A DNA stretch of 64,000 bases from Xanthobacteraceae bacterium. GTDB lineage: Bacteria > Pseudomonadota > Alphaproteobacteria > Rhizobiales > Xanthobacteraceae. Within the stretch, counting starts at the first letter, position 1. Each line of letters starts with the position of its first letter. The translations under genes and the position numbers were made by a program. Positions 50,452-58,809 of the stretch are shown piece after piece. A model generated the notes under the pieces. It saw only the letters and a list, made by a program, of their open reading frames with translations, did no database searches and had not been told where the DNA came from. The stretch spans positions 112,233-176,232 of the forward strand of contig JAIESR010000013.1 of assembly GCA_019745775.1 (NCBI GenBank), in the 5' to 3' direction.

Positions 50452-50481
50452 TGATCCAAACGACCGCCCGCCACGTAGTAG
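50452..50481 (+). promoter_or_regulatory. RpoE-type promoter for rpoE-chrR
   Basis: Plus strand: TGATCC at 50452-50457, an 18-base spacer, TAGTAG at 50476-50481. Its -35 region forms an inverted repeat with that of the divergent promoter: CGTTTGGATCA (50433-50443) and TGATCCAAACG (50452-50462). Autoregulation of the sigma gene is the expected reading. Confidence 0.65.
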
Positions 50482-50591
50482 AGGGCATGCAATGCGCGGC
50501 AAACCCAGCCTGCTCACCGGTTACGGCGCCGATTGCCCGGCCCTGGCGGTTGCCGCAGGCTGCGAGCCTTTCCAGAAAGCGTTTACCGGGC

Positions 50592-51173
50592 ATGCGGACT
50601 GAGGACGATACGAGTTCGGACCGAACCGGATGGGACCGGCTGATTGTCGCCATCGCGACGCGTCAGGACCGCGAGGCGTTCAAAAGACTGTTCGAGTACT
50701 TCGGCCCGCGCGTGAAGACGTACATGCGGCGTTCCGGAGCGACCGAGGCCAGCGCAGAAGAACTGGCTCAAGACGCGATGCTGACTGTGTGGCGGAAGGC
50801 CGCCCTTTTCGACCCCGCAAGCGCTGGCGCCAGCGCCTGGATTTTCACGATTGCCCGCAATCTGAGAATCGACGCCGTTCGGCGTGAGCGCCGCGACGGG
50901 AGCGCCCTGGCGGCACCGGCCGAGGCGGAGTTCCAGATCGACGAATCGCCGCAACCCGATTCTTCGCTCGCTGCCACGCAATCCGACAAACTGGTCCGCG
51001 CCGCCATCGCGGAATTGTCGGCCGATCAGATGCGCGTCATCGAGCTGTCGTTCTTCGAAGAGAAGGCGCACGCCGAAATCGCGAAGATCCTCGATATTCC
51101 GCTTGGCACCGTTAAATCAAGGCTGCGCCTGGCCATGAACCGGCTGCGCAACCTGTTGGGTGAGCCGTCATGA
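50592..51173 (+). CDS. rpoE: ECF RNA polymerase sigma factor, RpoE/ChrR class
   Basis: The 193-residue sigma-70 family factor has region 2 at about 15-95 (AFKRLFEYFGPRVKTYMRR, AEELAQDAMLTVWRKA) and region 4 at about 135-185 (MRVIELSFFEEKAHAEIAKI, TVKSRLRLAMNRLR). The next gene encodes a ChrR anti-sigma factor and overlaps by four bases, so this is the group that answers singlet oxygen in Rhodobacter and Caulobacter. The start at 50592 lies about 100 bases downstream of the promoter found at 50452-50481; in-frame starts further up would place that promoter inside the gene. Confidence 0.88.
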   Translation: MRTEDDTSSDRTGWDRLIVAIATRQDREAFKRLFEYFGPRVKTYMRRSGATEASAEELAQDAMLTVWRKAALFDPASAGASAWIFTIARNLRIDAVRRERRDGSALAAPAEAEFQIDESPQPDSSLAATQSDKLVRAAIAELSADQMRVIELSFFEEKAHAEIAKILDIPLGTVKSRLRLAMNRLRNLLGEPS

Positions 51174-51820
51174 CGATCCGACACCATCCCGACGATTCGA
51201 TGCTGATTGCTTTCGCGGCTGGCACGCTCGACCTCGGACAGCATGCCGCGATCGCAACGCATCTCGCCGCGTGTCCGCGCTGCCGGCGCTTGGCGTCTGC
51301 GATGGAGCATGTCGGCGGTGCCGTGCTGGAAAACCTTCCGCCCGCTCCGATGGCTGGCAACGCGCTCGAGCGCGTCATGGCGCGCCTGCCGGAAATCGAT
51401 CGGGCCGCGGAACGGGAACCTTCACCGGAGATGGCTGCTGCCGAAATTCCCGGCCTGCCGAAATTCATTCGCAAGTATCCGATCGGCGAGTGGCAGTGGG
51501 TCGCGCCGCGCGTGCATCTTCGCCGCATCACATTGCCCGAGCCGAGCAGGACTCGCGTCTTCCTGCTCAGGTCCGGTCCGGGAACGAAAATGCTTCAGCA
51601 TTCCCACACAGGGATCGAAATGACCTGTGTGTTGTCGGGAGCGTTCAAGCATGAGGGCGGCCATTTCGGTCCTGGCGATTTCGATCTCGGTGACGCCACG
51701 GTCGATCACCAGCCGATGGTCGACGACGGAGAGGATTGCGTCTGTCTGGTCGCGATGCAGGGAGACTTAAGGCTGAACGGGATTCTCGGCCGCGTGATGC
51801 AGCCATTCGTGCGCCTCTGA
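51170..51820 (+). CDS. chrR: ChrR-type zinc anti-sigma factor with cupin domain
   Basis: The 216-residue protein has an N-terminal zinc anti-sigma domain with H6, H31, C35 and C38 (HLAACPRC), the same numbering as I recall for R. sphaeroides ChrR, and a C-terminal cupin with H144, H146, E150 and H180 (LQHSHTGIE; TVDHQP), the metal set that is needed for response to singlet oxygen in that protein. It binds and silences the sigma factor encoded just upstream until oxidative damage releases it. All known ligand residues are present, so the switch should work. Confidence 0.88.
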   Translation: MTIRHHPDDSMLIAFAAGTLDLGQHAAIATHLAACPRCRRLASAMEHVGGAVLENLPPAPMAGNALERVMARLPEIDRAAEREPSPEMAAAEIPGLPKFIRKYPIGEWQWVAPRVHLRRITLPEPSRTRVFLLRSGPGTKMLQHSHTGIEMTCVLSGAFKHEGGHFGPGDFDLGDATVDHQPMVDDGEDCVCLVAMQGDLRLNGILGRVMQPFVRL

Positions 51821-51885
51821 CCGCTCCAATCGGCCGGCAGCAAAGCGTCGGCGGCACCGGGCCAAGGCGCGCACCAAGGCAGCTC

Positions 51886-52698
51886 ATGAACCTGACCCAC
51901 CTTGCGATCATGTCCGCTGGCGTTGCCGCAGCGCTCGCCGCGGTCATGGCGGCCGCGTGGCATGTCCAACAGAGGAGCGGCACCTCGCGCTGGGTCGACG
52001 CGTCCTGGACGTTCGGCGTCGGCGGCGTTGCGTTCCTGGCCGCCCTGGCTCCGCTCGGGTCGAGCCCATCGCCGTCCTGGCGTCAGGTCCTGGTCGCGTC
52101 ACTTGTTGCCGCCTGGTCGCTCCGACTTGGCCTGCACCTCGCCGCCCGCGCACGTTCATCGGCCGACGACCCCCGCTATCGCCATTTGGCGACGCAGTGG
52201 GGGTCGCAAGCGCGCCGCCGCATGTTCTGGTTCCTGCAAAGCCAGGCGGCCGTCGGCGCGATCCTCGCGATATCGGCGCTGCTGGCCGCTCAGAATCCGA
52301 ACCCGGCGCTGCGCTTTCAGGACGTCGCCGGGTTGGTCTTATTGGCTGCGGCCATCATCGGCGAACTGGTCGCCGACGCGCAGCTGCGTGCCTTCAAGGC
52401 CGCCGCAGACGCCCGGAATGGGGTATGCGACGTGGGTCTCTGGCGCTGGTCGCGACATCCGAACTACTTCTTCGAATGGCTGGCCTGGCTCGCCTATCCC
52501 GTCATCGCCATCGATTTTTCCGGGTACAACCCCTGGGGCTGGCTCGCGCTCGCCGCCCCGGCATCCATGTACTGGGTGCTTGTCCATGTCTCCGGCATAC
52601 CGCCGCTGGAACGCCATATGCTGGCGACGCGCGGCGACGCGTTCCGCGACTATCGCCGACGCACCCGGCCGTTCCTGCCGTTTCCCCGCTTTCGGTAG
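51886..52698 (+). CDS. DUF1295 domain-containing membrane protein (steroid 5-alpha-reductase/methyltransferase-like fold)
   Basis: The 270-residue integral membrane protein shows about six hydrophobic stretches (for example AIMSAGVAAALAAVMAAAW, residues 7-25) and the signature WRWSRHPNYFFEWLAWLAY near 186-204, shared with isoprenylcysteine methyltransferases and steroid reductases. It may reduce a double bond or methylate a lipid. The start at 51886 has AAGG upstream and lies 65 bases after the chrR stop, so it probably belongs to the RpoE operon. Confidence 0.83.
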   Translation: MNLTHLAIMSAGVAAALAAVMAAAWHVQQRSGTSRWVDASWTFGVGGVAFLAALAPLGSSPSPSWRQVLVASLVAAWSLRLGLHLAARARSSADDPRYRHLATQWGSQARRRMFWFLQSQAAVGAILAISALLAAQNPNPALRFQDVAGLVLLAAAIIGELVADAQLRAFKAAADARNGVCDVGLWRWSRHPNYFFEWLAWLAYPVIAIDFSGYNPWGWLALAAPASMYWVLVHVSGIPPLERHMLATRGDAFRDYRRRTRPFLPFPRFR

Positions 52699-52830
52699 CC
52701 GACGCATCGTTCCCTCTTGGTTCCCGTTTGAGCCAGTGATCCGATTGCATGCCGCAGTCGTTGAACAGCAAGAGATGCGGATCGAACGACCCCGCCGGTG
52801 CGGAAGTCATCATTGGAGTTGTGCCCCGAT

Positions 52831-53460
52831 ATGAATGTCGCCTTACAGCCGATCACCAAGGCCGATGCGTTTGCGAGCCATCCCCGGCCATCCCAGCAGG
52901 AAGCCGAGGACGCGTTTCAATTGCTGCTGCGCTGGGTCGGCGAAGACCCCCATCGCGACGGTCTCACGGAGACGCCCGCACGCCTGGTCCGCGCGTTCCA
53001 GGAATACTTTTCCGGCTACGGCCAAGACCCGGCGCAGATCCTGCAAAAGACCTTCGAGGAAATGGACGGCTACGACGAGATGGTCGTGCTGAGGGGCATC
53101 ACGTTCGAAAGCCATTGCGAACATCATGTCGCGCCGATCGTGGGCCGGGCCTGGGTCGCCTACGTGCCGGACCGGCGGGTGGTCGGCATCTCGAAGCTCG
53201 CGCGCGTTGTCGAGGCCTACGCCAAGCGGCTGCAGATCCAGGAACGGTTGACGTCCCAGATCGCCAACACCATCGACGAAGTCTTGAAGCCGCAGGGCGT
53301 CGCGGTCGTGATCAAGGCACAGCATCACTGCATGATGAGCCGCGGCGTGCAGAAGCAGGGAACCGACATGGTGACCAGCCGCATGCTCGGCTGTTTCCGG
53401 GACAACCCGATGACGCGCTCGGAATTTCTGTCGACGGTCCATTCGACCGAGCAACGGTGA
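52831..53460 (+). CDS. folE: GTP cyclohydrolase I
   Basis: The 209-residue enzyme converts GTP to dihydroneopterin triphosphate, the first step to folate and pterin cofactors. Zinc ligands are seen in ESHCEHHVAP (C96 and H in HH) and C167 in QHHCMMSRGV; the catalytic loop VVGISKLARVVEAYAKRLQ is intact. Being placed beside photolyase genes may relate to the pterin (MTHF) antenna of photolyase or to tetrahydrofolate demand. A possible RpoE -35 (TGATCC at 52737) precedes it, but its -10 is poor. GGAG lies about 12 bases ahead of the ATG. Confidence 0.9.
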   Translation: MNVALQPITKADAFASHPRPSQQEAEDAFQLLLRWVGEDPHRDGLTETPARLVRAFQEYFSGYGQDPAQILQKTFEEMDGYDEMVVLRGITFESHCEHHVAPIVGRAWVAYVPDRRVVGISKLARVVEAYAKRLQIQERLTSQIANTIDEVLKPQGVAVVIKAQHHCMMSRGVQKQGTDMVTSRMLGCFRDNPMTRSEFLSTVHSTEQR

Positions 53461-53513
53461 TGCCATGCGCCCGTGGTTTGAGCGTGTTCCGTTCGACACA
53501 GAGCTCTCCGACG

Positions 53514-53586
53514 CTCATTCCCGCGTAAGCGGGAATCCAGTCTTTTATTATCGCCCCTGGGTCCCCGCCTTCGCGGGGACGAGCGG
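53514..53586. repeat. REP-like double palindrome, copy 1
   Basis: Two adjacent hairpins, ATTCCCGCGTAAGCGGGAAT and GTCCCCGCCTTCGCGGGGAC, with the outer text CTCATT and GACGAGCGG. The same layout recurs at 60255 and 63827, always between genes. The spacer between hairpins differs among copies. Confidence 0.85.
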
Positions 53587-53643
53587 ACCGAGGGAGCGCG
53601 ATTCAAAGTCAGCGGAACGTGCTCCAGCGCGGTGGAGGTTGCG

Positions 53644-54054
53644 ATGATGACCTATGTCACCGCCTATCTCGCGACCCTGATCGTGTTCCTGGCCGCCGAC
53701 ATGGTATGGCTCGGCACGATGGTCGATCGGGTTTATCGGCCGGCGCTGGGCGACATGCTTTCGACATCGGTCAATTTCCCGCCCGCCATCGTCTTCTACC
53801 TGATCTATCCGATCGGGCTGTTGATTTTCGCCGTCCTGCCGGCGGTCAAGAGCGGCTCGGTCGCGACCGCGGCGACCTACGGCGCGCTGTTCGGGTTCTT
53901 CACCTATGCGACCTACGACCTGACCAACTACGCGACGTTGCGGAATTGGACGTTGTCGGTGACGGCGATCGACATGGCATGGGGAACCGTGCTCGGCGCG
54001 CTGGCTTCGGCGGTCGGCTGCTATGTCGTCATGAAGTTCGTTGCCGCCCCATGA
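53644..54054 (+). CDS. DUF2177 family membrane protein
   Basis: The 136-residue protein has four predicted membrane spans (e.g. AYLATLIVFLAADMVWLG, AIVFYLIYPIGLLIFAVLP, ALFGFFTYATYDLTNYATL, VLGALASAVGCYVVMKFV) and the motif FFTYATYDLTNYATLRNW. GGAGG precedes ATG 53644 by 5 bases and ATG 53647 by 8. Its role is unknown, but the family recurs in light-stress clusters with Cfa and photolyase. It lies 58 bases before the photolyase gene. Confidence 0.85.
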   Translation: MMTYVTAYLATLIVFLAADMVWLGTMVDRVYRPALGDMLSTSVNFPPAIVFYLIYPIGLLIFAVLPAVKSGSVATAATYGALFGFFTYATYDLTNYATLRNWTLSVTAIDMAWGTVLGALASAVGCYVVMKFVAAP

Positions 54055-54112
54055 GGGGAGCCGCACGACCGGCTCCCCGAGGGACAGGATCGGCGGACAA
54101 TCGAAGCAAGCC

Positions 54113-55534
54113 ATGACAACCGTCGTCTGGTTCCGCCAGGATCTTCGGATACGCGACAACCCGGCGCTCGCCGCAGCGCACGCGCGGGGGAAAGTCGCTC
54201 CGATCTTCATTCTCGACGACGTGACACCAGGACCGCGGCGGCGGTGGGGCGGCGCCAGCCGCTGGTGGCTGCACCACAGCCTTGTTTCGCTGCGACACGA
54301 TCTCGGCCATCTGGCGCTCTTCAAGGGCGCGCCGTCAGACGTCTTGCCCGCGTTCATTGAAAAGGTGGGAGCCACCGCCGTCTTCTGGAACCGCTGTTAC
54401 GAGCCCTACGCCATCGCGCGCGATCAGGCACTGAAGGCGTCGCTCCAGGCCGGCGGCATCGAGGTGCAGACCTTCAACGGCAGCCTGCTGCACGAGCCAT
54501 GGGAGGTGGCGACGGCGAGCGGCGCGCCTTACAAGGTCTATACGCCCTATTGGCGGGCGAGCCTGGCCAAGCCCGTGGCCGCGCCGCTTCCCGCCATCAA
54601 GCCGCAGGTCGATGCATCGGTGCCGCCGGGCGATCGCCTCGACGACTGGCAGCTGCTCCCGACCAGGCCGAACTGGGCGGCCGGTTGGCAACAACGATGG
54701 CAGCCCGGTGAGGCCGGCGCCCTCGAAGCGCTCGATGCGTTTGCGCGCGACGGCCTGGCTGATTACAGCCAGCAGCGTGACCGGCCCGACCTGAAAGGAA
54801 CGTCGCGGCTTTCGCCGCATCTGCATTGGGGCGAGATCTCGCCCCGCCAGATCTGGGCCCGCCTCGGCCTGGAAACCGAAAGCCCGTCGAATCGAAAAGG
54901 CGCGGAGAAGTTCCTGAGCGAGCTGGGCTGGCGGGAATTCTGCCATCACCTGCTCTATCATTTCCCGACCCTTCCCGAACGGAACTGGCGGCGCGCGTTC
55001 GACGCGTTTCCGTGGCGGCAGGCCGACGGCGATCTCAAGGCATGGCAGCAAGGCATGACCGGATATCCGCTGGTCGATGCCGGCATGCGGGAATTATGGC
55101 AGACCGGCTGGATGCACAATCGCGTCCGGATGGTCGCGGCGAGCTTCCTGGTCAAGCACCTGCGGATCGACTGGCGGCGGGGGGAAGCGTGGTTCTGGGA
55201 CACGCTGGTCGACGCCGACCTCGCCAACAATGCCGCCGGCTGGCAGTGGGTCGCCGGCAGCGGCGCCGACGCCTCGCCCTATTTCAGGATTTTCAATCCC
55301 GTGACCCAGGGGAAAAAGTTCGATCCGGATGGCGACTATGTCCGCCGCTGGTGTCCGGAGCTCGCGCGGCTGCCGGACGAGCATATTCATGCGCCCTTCG
55401 ATGCCCCGCCCGAAACGCTGGCCGCGGCCGGCGTAGAGCTCGGACGAACCTATCCGCGTCCGATCGTCGACCACGCGCGTGCGCGCAAAGCCGCGCTCGA
55501 TGGCTATGAGAAGGTTCGTTCCGCCGGAGACTGA
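54113..55534 (+). CDS. phrB: Deoxyribodipyrimidine photolyase (class I CPD)
   Basis: The 473-residue flavoprotein splits cyclobutane pyrimidine dimers using light. The N-terminal antenna domain starts TTVVWFRQDLRIRDNPAL; the FAD domain shows LKGTSRLSPHLHWGEISPRQ, ELGWREFCHHLLYHFP and WDTLVDADLANNAAGWQWVAG, all standard. It ends the rpoE-chrR-DUF1295-folE-DUF2177-phr series. In Rhodobacter, phrA is a RpoE target, which agrees with the placement here. ATG 54113 gives the canonical N-terminus. Confidence 0.9.
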   Translation: MTTVVWFRQDLRIRDNPALAAAHARGKVAPIFILDDVTPGPRRRWGGASRWWLHHSLVSLRHDLGHLALFKGAPSDVLPAFIEKVGATAVFWNRCYEPYAIARDQALKASLQAGGIEVQTFNGSLLHEPWEVATASGAPYKVYTPYWRASLAKPVAAPLPAIKPQVDASVPPGDRLDDWQLLPTRPNWAAGWQQRWQPGEAGALEALDAFARDGLADYSQQRDRPDLKGTSRLSPHLHWGEISPRQIWARLGLETESPSNRKGAEKFLSELGWREFCHHLLYHFPTLPERNWRRAFDAFPWRQADGDLKAWQQGMTGYPLVDAGMRELWQTGWMHNRVRMVAASFLVKHLRIDWRRGEAWFWDTLVDADLANNAAGWQWVAGSGADASPYFRIFNPVTQGKKFDPDGDYVRRWCPELARLPDEHIHAPFDAPPETLAAAGVELGRTYPRPIVDHARARKAALDGYEKVRSAGD

Positions 55535-55597
55535 CGCGGATCCCGCGACCTGGGGCGTCCTTTCGGCTAGGATGCGGCACGGCGACAGGAGGGGGTC

Positions 55598-56623
55598 ATG
55601 GCAGCTCGGCTTGCGCTCGGAATTCTGACGCTTCTCATCGGCACATCGGTCGGCACCGCGGAGCCGGTGGCCGACTTCTACCGCGGCAAGACCGTTCAGC
55701 TGTTGATCGGCTACACCGCCGGCGGCAACTACGACCTCAGCGCCCGCCTGCTCGCCCGCCACATCGGGCGGCACATCCCGGGCAACCCGACGGTCGTGCC
55801 GCAGAACATGGCCGGCGCCGGCAGCCTGCGGCTCGCCAACCTGCTCTATGAAGTGGCGCCCAAGGACGGCACCACGTTCGGCATGGTGGGTCGCAATGTT
55901 TCGATGGAGCCGCTGATCGGCACCTATGCGCGGACGTTCGACTCGCGGCGCTTCACCTGGATCGGCAGCGTCAGCCATGAAACGTCGGTGTGCGTCTCCT
56001 GGCGCACCTCCAAGATCAAAAGCTGGAACGACATGGTGTCGATGCCGTTCACCGTGGGCGGACAGGGGCCGGGCTCCGACGACGACAATTTCACCAACAT
56101 GCTGCGCAACCTCTTCGGCGCGAAGGCCCGCCTGGTGGCGGGCTATCCCGGCGGCAACGAGATCAACCTGGCGATGGAGCGCGGCGAGATCGACGCCCGC
56201 TGCGGCTGGTCATGGGGCGCCGTCAAGACCACCCGCTCCGACTGGCTGGCCCGCAAGGAGATCAACCTGCTGCTCCAGATTGCGTTGCAGGGCGCGGGCG
56301 ACCTGCCGAACGTCCCGCTGGTGATGGATCTCGCGAAGACCGAGCGCGACAAGCAGATCCTGCGGCTCATCCTCAGCCGGCAAGAGATGGCATGGCCCTT
56401 CACCGCCCCGCCCGGCCTGCCGGCGGATCGCGCGGCCGCGCTGCGCGCGGCGTTCGACGCGACCATGCGCGATGGCGAATACCGCGCCGAAGCCAAGAAG
56501 CGCGGACTGGAAGTCAATCCGATGAGCGGCGCGGCGATCGACAAACTGATCGCGGGACTCTACGAGACGCCGGCGGAGCTGGTGGCGGCGGCGAAGGCGG
56601 CGATGACGGAGGCGGGGAAGTAG
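55598..56623 (+). CDS. TTT-family periplasmic substrate-binding protein
   Basis: The 341-residue precursor has a signal peptide, then EPVADFYRGKTVQLLIGYTA, GGNYDLSARLLARHIGRHIP and NMAGAGSLRLANLLYE, placing it in the 'DFYKGK' subfamily with those at 10.6, 21.4 and 33 kb. AGGAGGGGG lies 4-5 bases ahead of the ATG. It stands apart from catabolic genes, following the photolyase gene by 63 bases. Confidence 0.88.
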   Translation: MAARLALGILTLLIGTSVGTAEPVADFYRGKTVQLLIGYTAGGNYDLSARLLARHIGRHIPGNPTVVPQNMAGAGSLRLANLLYEVAPKDGTTFGMVGRNVSMEPLIGTYARTFDSRRFTWIGSVSHETSVCVSWRTSKIKSWNDMVSMPFTVGGQGPGSDDDNFTNMLRNLFGAKARLVAGYPGGNEINLAMERGEIDARCGWSWGAVKTTRSDWLARKEINLLLQIALQGAGDLPNVPLVMDLAKTERDKQILRLILSRQEMAWPFTAPPGLPADRAAALRAAFDATMRDGEYRAEAKKRGLEVNPMSGAAIDKLIAGLYETPAELVAAAKAAMTEAGK

Positions 56624-56732
56624 TGGGTGCGTTTGCCGCTGTTCCCCGGATTAGCGGCCACCACTAGGGTGCAGCTGGAGACCATTGTCCCTCTAAAGTT
56701 GTACCTCTACGATAGCTGTCACAGGACCTGTG

Positions 56733-57617
56733 ATGGCTGATATTTCACTAAGTGAGTTTGACGGGGATACTATCGTCGTTCACTTCGGCGGCGACTTCGC
56801 TGCGATCGATGCTTACACCCTTGCAGAGTCTCTAATCGGACTCGCTGACACTGCGCGCGCGGTTAGCGCCCTCGTCGACCCTGGCCAGGAAATCCAAATC
56901 GTAGTCGAGGCTACAGGCCCCGGCAGCTACCGGACCGTCATTCGCCGCGTCCGAAGGGGTATGGGTGGTTTCTTTTCAGAAGGAGCGAAGGCGATCTTCT
57001 GGGGCATCATTGGGACGATTATTTACGACGCAATATTGAGGAACGAACCGCCCATCAACGTCAGCGTCAACACCAATGAGGTCATCATTCACCGGGGGCA
57101 CGAACGCATCATTGTGCCTCGAAATGTGTACGACGCGGCAGAGCAGGCAAAGAAGGGAGAGGATGTCCAGAAGGGATTGCGGCGCATATTCGCACCGCTT
57201 GAGGCGAACCCGAGCGTTACTGAGTTTGGCTTGACCAAACGTCTCACGGACCCGGCGCCCGTGATCCGCCTGCCACGCGAAACGTTCCCCGTTATCGTTC
57301 GCGCTACCGCTCACATAGAAGAAACGACTACAGAACGAATAAAGACCGAACGCGCACGGCTGCTCATTCTTAAGGCGTGGCTCAATCATGCGAATCGCAA
57401 ATGGTCATTTGAATGGAATGGGGTGCCGATACGTGCACCGATCACGGACCACGGGTTCCTGGATGAGATCGCACGACGTGACCATTTGCTCGGCGCGGGG
57501 GATGCCCTCGATGTCGAGATCATGTTCGTGCAGAAATTTGATCCGGGGCTAGAGATGTACGTTAACGACCCTAACTCGTACGTCATCACGCAGGTCGTTC
57601 ACGTGGTTCACGGTTAG
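56733..57617 (+). CDS. Hypothetical protein, possible membrane-anchored accessory protein
   Basis: The 294-residue protein has an N-terminal mixed alpha/beta part (ADISLSEFDGDTIVVHFGGD), one hydrophobic segment at about 88-102 (IFWGIIGTIIYDAIL), and a beta-rich C-terminal part (VIRLPRETFPVIVRATAHIEE). I recognise only a loose likeness to phage- or island-borne hypothetical proteins of similar outline. Its sequence is visibly richer in A/T than the surrounding genome, a sign of recent transfer. GTG 56730 precedes the ATG used. Confidence 0.6.
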   Translation: MADISLSEFDGDTIVVHFGGDFAAIDAYTLAESLIGLADTARAVSALVDPGQEIQIVVEATGPGSYRTVIRRVRRGMGGFFSEGAKAIFWGIIGTIIYDAILRNEPPINVSVNTNEVIIHRGHERIIVPRNVYDAAEQAKKGEDVQKGLRRIFAPLEANPSVTEFGLTKRLTDPAPVIRLPRETFPVIVRATAHIEETTTERIKTERARLLILKAWLNHANRKWSFEWNGVPIRAPITDHGFLDEIARRDHLLGAGDALDVEIMFVQKFDPGLEMYVNDPNSYVITQVVHVVHG

Positions 57618-57654
57618 GGGTGGAGCGTCACAAAACGAGGGAAAGTGACGTTTG

Positions 57655-58065
57655 ATGGTGCGCGGAGAAGCGAAATACATGGCCAAGCATCTTCCGTTCA
57701 ATGAATTCGACATAGCCGGGATCACGAATGCAGTGAGCCGATACAAGGGCGCTGGCCTCCGAGCCGACTACAACATCGACGAAAAGGCCGCGGGTATTGT
57801 TCGAATCGTCTTTGAGAACCCCATGGCGCAGGATGGCTCACTGGTCGTATTTGACATTCACAAAGTAGCGAGGCCAGGATGGTTCGGGGACAAAGCGCAC
57901 TGGGTCGTGCAGCTCTCGTCCAAACAGGTTGAGACCAATGCCCTCACCAAACACGGATGTGTGCGAGGACAAACGCAGTCACTTGCCTTGTTGGCCGCGG
58001 ATGTTGATTTGAAACATGGTTTCCTCAGCGTCGCTGATTTTGAGTTGGCGTCGGAAGCGTATTGA
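57655..58065 (+). CDS. Hypothetical protein
   Basis: The product of up to 136 residues contains no known motif. Text such as GAGLRADYNIDEKAAGIVRI and ARPGWFGDKAHWVVQLSSKQ suggests a small globular alpha/beta protein. It follows the preceding hypothetical gene by 37 bases in the same direction and shares its lower GC, so the two probably form a transferred pair. ATG 57655 has GAGGGA about 11 bases upstream; ATG 57679 is possible. Confidence 0.55.
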   Translation: MVRGEAKYMAKHLPFNEFDIAGITNAVSRYKGAGLRADYNIDEKAAGIVRIVFENPMAQDGSLVVFDIHKVARPGWFGDKAHWVVQLSSKQVETNALTKHGCVRGQTQSLALLAADVDLKHGFLSVADFELASEAY

Positions 58066-58178
58066 CCGGGGGAGCGTCATGAATTACGCCCAACGTGTTT
58101 TGGTAATTGCTTCGCACGTTAGAAGAAGCACGTCACCATGCCCTGGACCTCAGCACAGGACCGATTGATTAGAAGGCC

Positions 58179-58228
58179 GATTTGCGGAGACAGTTTACTC
58201 GTTGCCGAGATGGCGAACGCGTGCTCAC
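58179..58228. repeat. Direct repeat, copy 1, with hairpin
   Basis: About 49 bases beginning GATTTGCGGAGACAG and running into the ACGCGT stretch match 58810-58858 with four substitutions and one indel. In this copy, positions 58189-58207 (GACAGTTTACTCGTTGCCG) and 58228-58246 (its reverse complement) also form a 19-bp perfect stem around a 20-base loop. The region 58066-58178 shows nothing else. Confidence 0.75.
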
Positions 58229-58305
58229 GGCAACGAGTAAACTGTCGCCGTAATTCCACATCCGGTATTCTCTGTAAATGCGTGAGATGGTCTCGCCCGA
58301 CCGAC

Positions 58306-58722
58306 TCAGAAGAAACGCCGCATCCAATTCGGAAGATACTTGCGCTTCCTCGCCTCTCGCCTGGTCGCCGGATTCTCCAGGAACGATCGCTCATACTCCG
58401 CGACGGTTCGTACTAGCTTTTCCGAGATTTGATGTCGCGAGCATAGCTCGGCAACTTCGGAGGGCGTGAGATTAAGCCATGAAGTCCTACCCGGCTGCTC
58501 TTGGGTAGCAACTGCATCGAGGTTGATTATCCGCGCGAAATGGACTCGAGAATCGGTGGTGGCCTGCCAGTGGCCAGCTTCTGCATCCAAACGGATGGAC
58601 CCGTCCTTATCGCGTCGCTTCGCGCGCTCGTAGGCCCGGTAGGCTTTGCCCCTGTCGTAAAACAGCTCGCACCAATCGTCCGCGCCGTCGAAATGCACGA
58701 TCACGGCTGCAACCGGACGCAT
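58306..58722 (-). CDS. Hypothetical protein
   Basis: The 138-residue protein starts MRPVAAVIVHFDGADDWCEL and contains KAYRAYERAKRRDKDGSIRL and LTPSEVAELCSRHQISEKLV; no family was recognised. GGAAG precedes the ATG at 58722 by about 8 bases. It lies entirely between the two direct repeats (58179-58228 and 58810-58858), so it may be cargo of a small mobile unit. Confidence 0.55.
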   Translation of the reverse strand: MRPVAAVIVHFDGADDWCELFYDRGKAYRAYERAKRRDKDGSIRLDAEAGHWQATTDSRVHFARIINLDAVATQEQPGRTSWLNLTPSEVAELCSRHQISEKLVRTVAEYERSFLENPATRREARKRKYLPNWMRRFF

Positions 58723-58809
58723 TGTGCTCGCTTCCAATAAAGGACTGATCAGATCTCTATATTACCCGACCGACAGCACCACCAGCCCAAAAAGAAAACC
58801 CCAGCATTG

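Noticed and set aside
56733..58065. Known anti-phage system
   Set aside because: No nuclease, cyclase, helicase or sensor motif can be seen in either protein.
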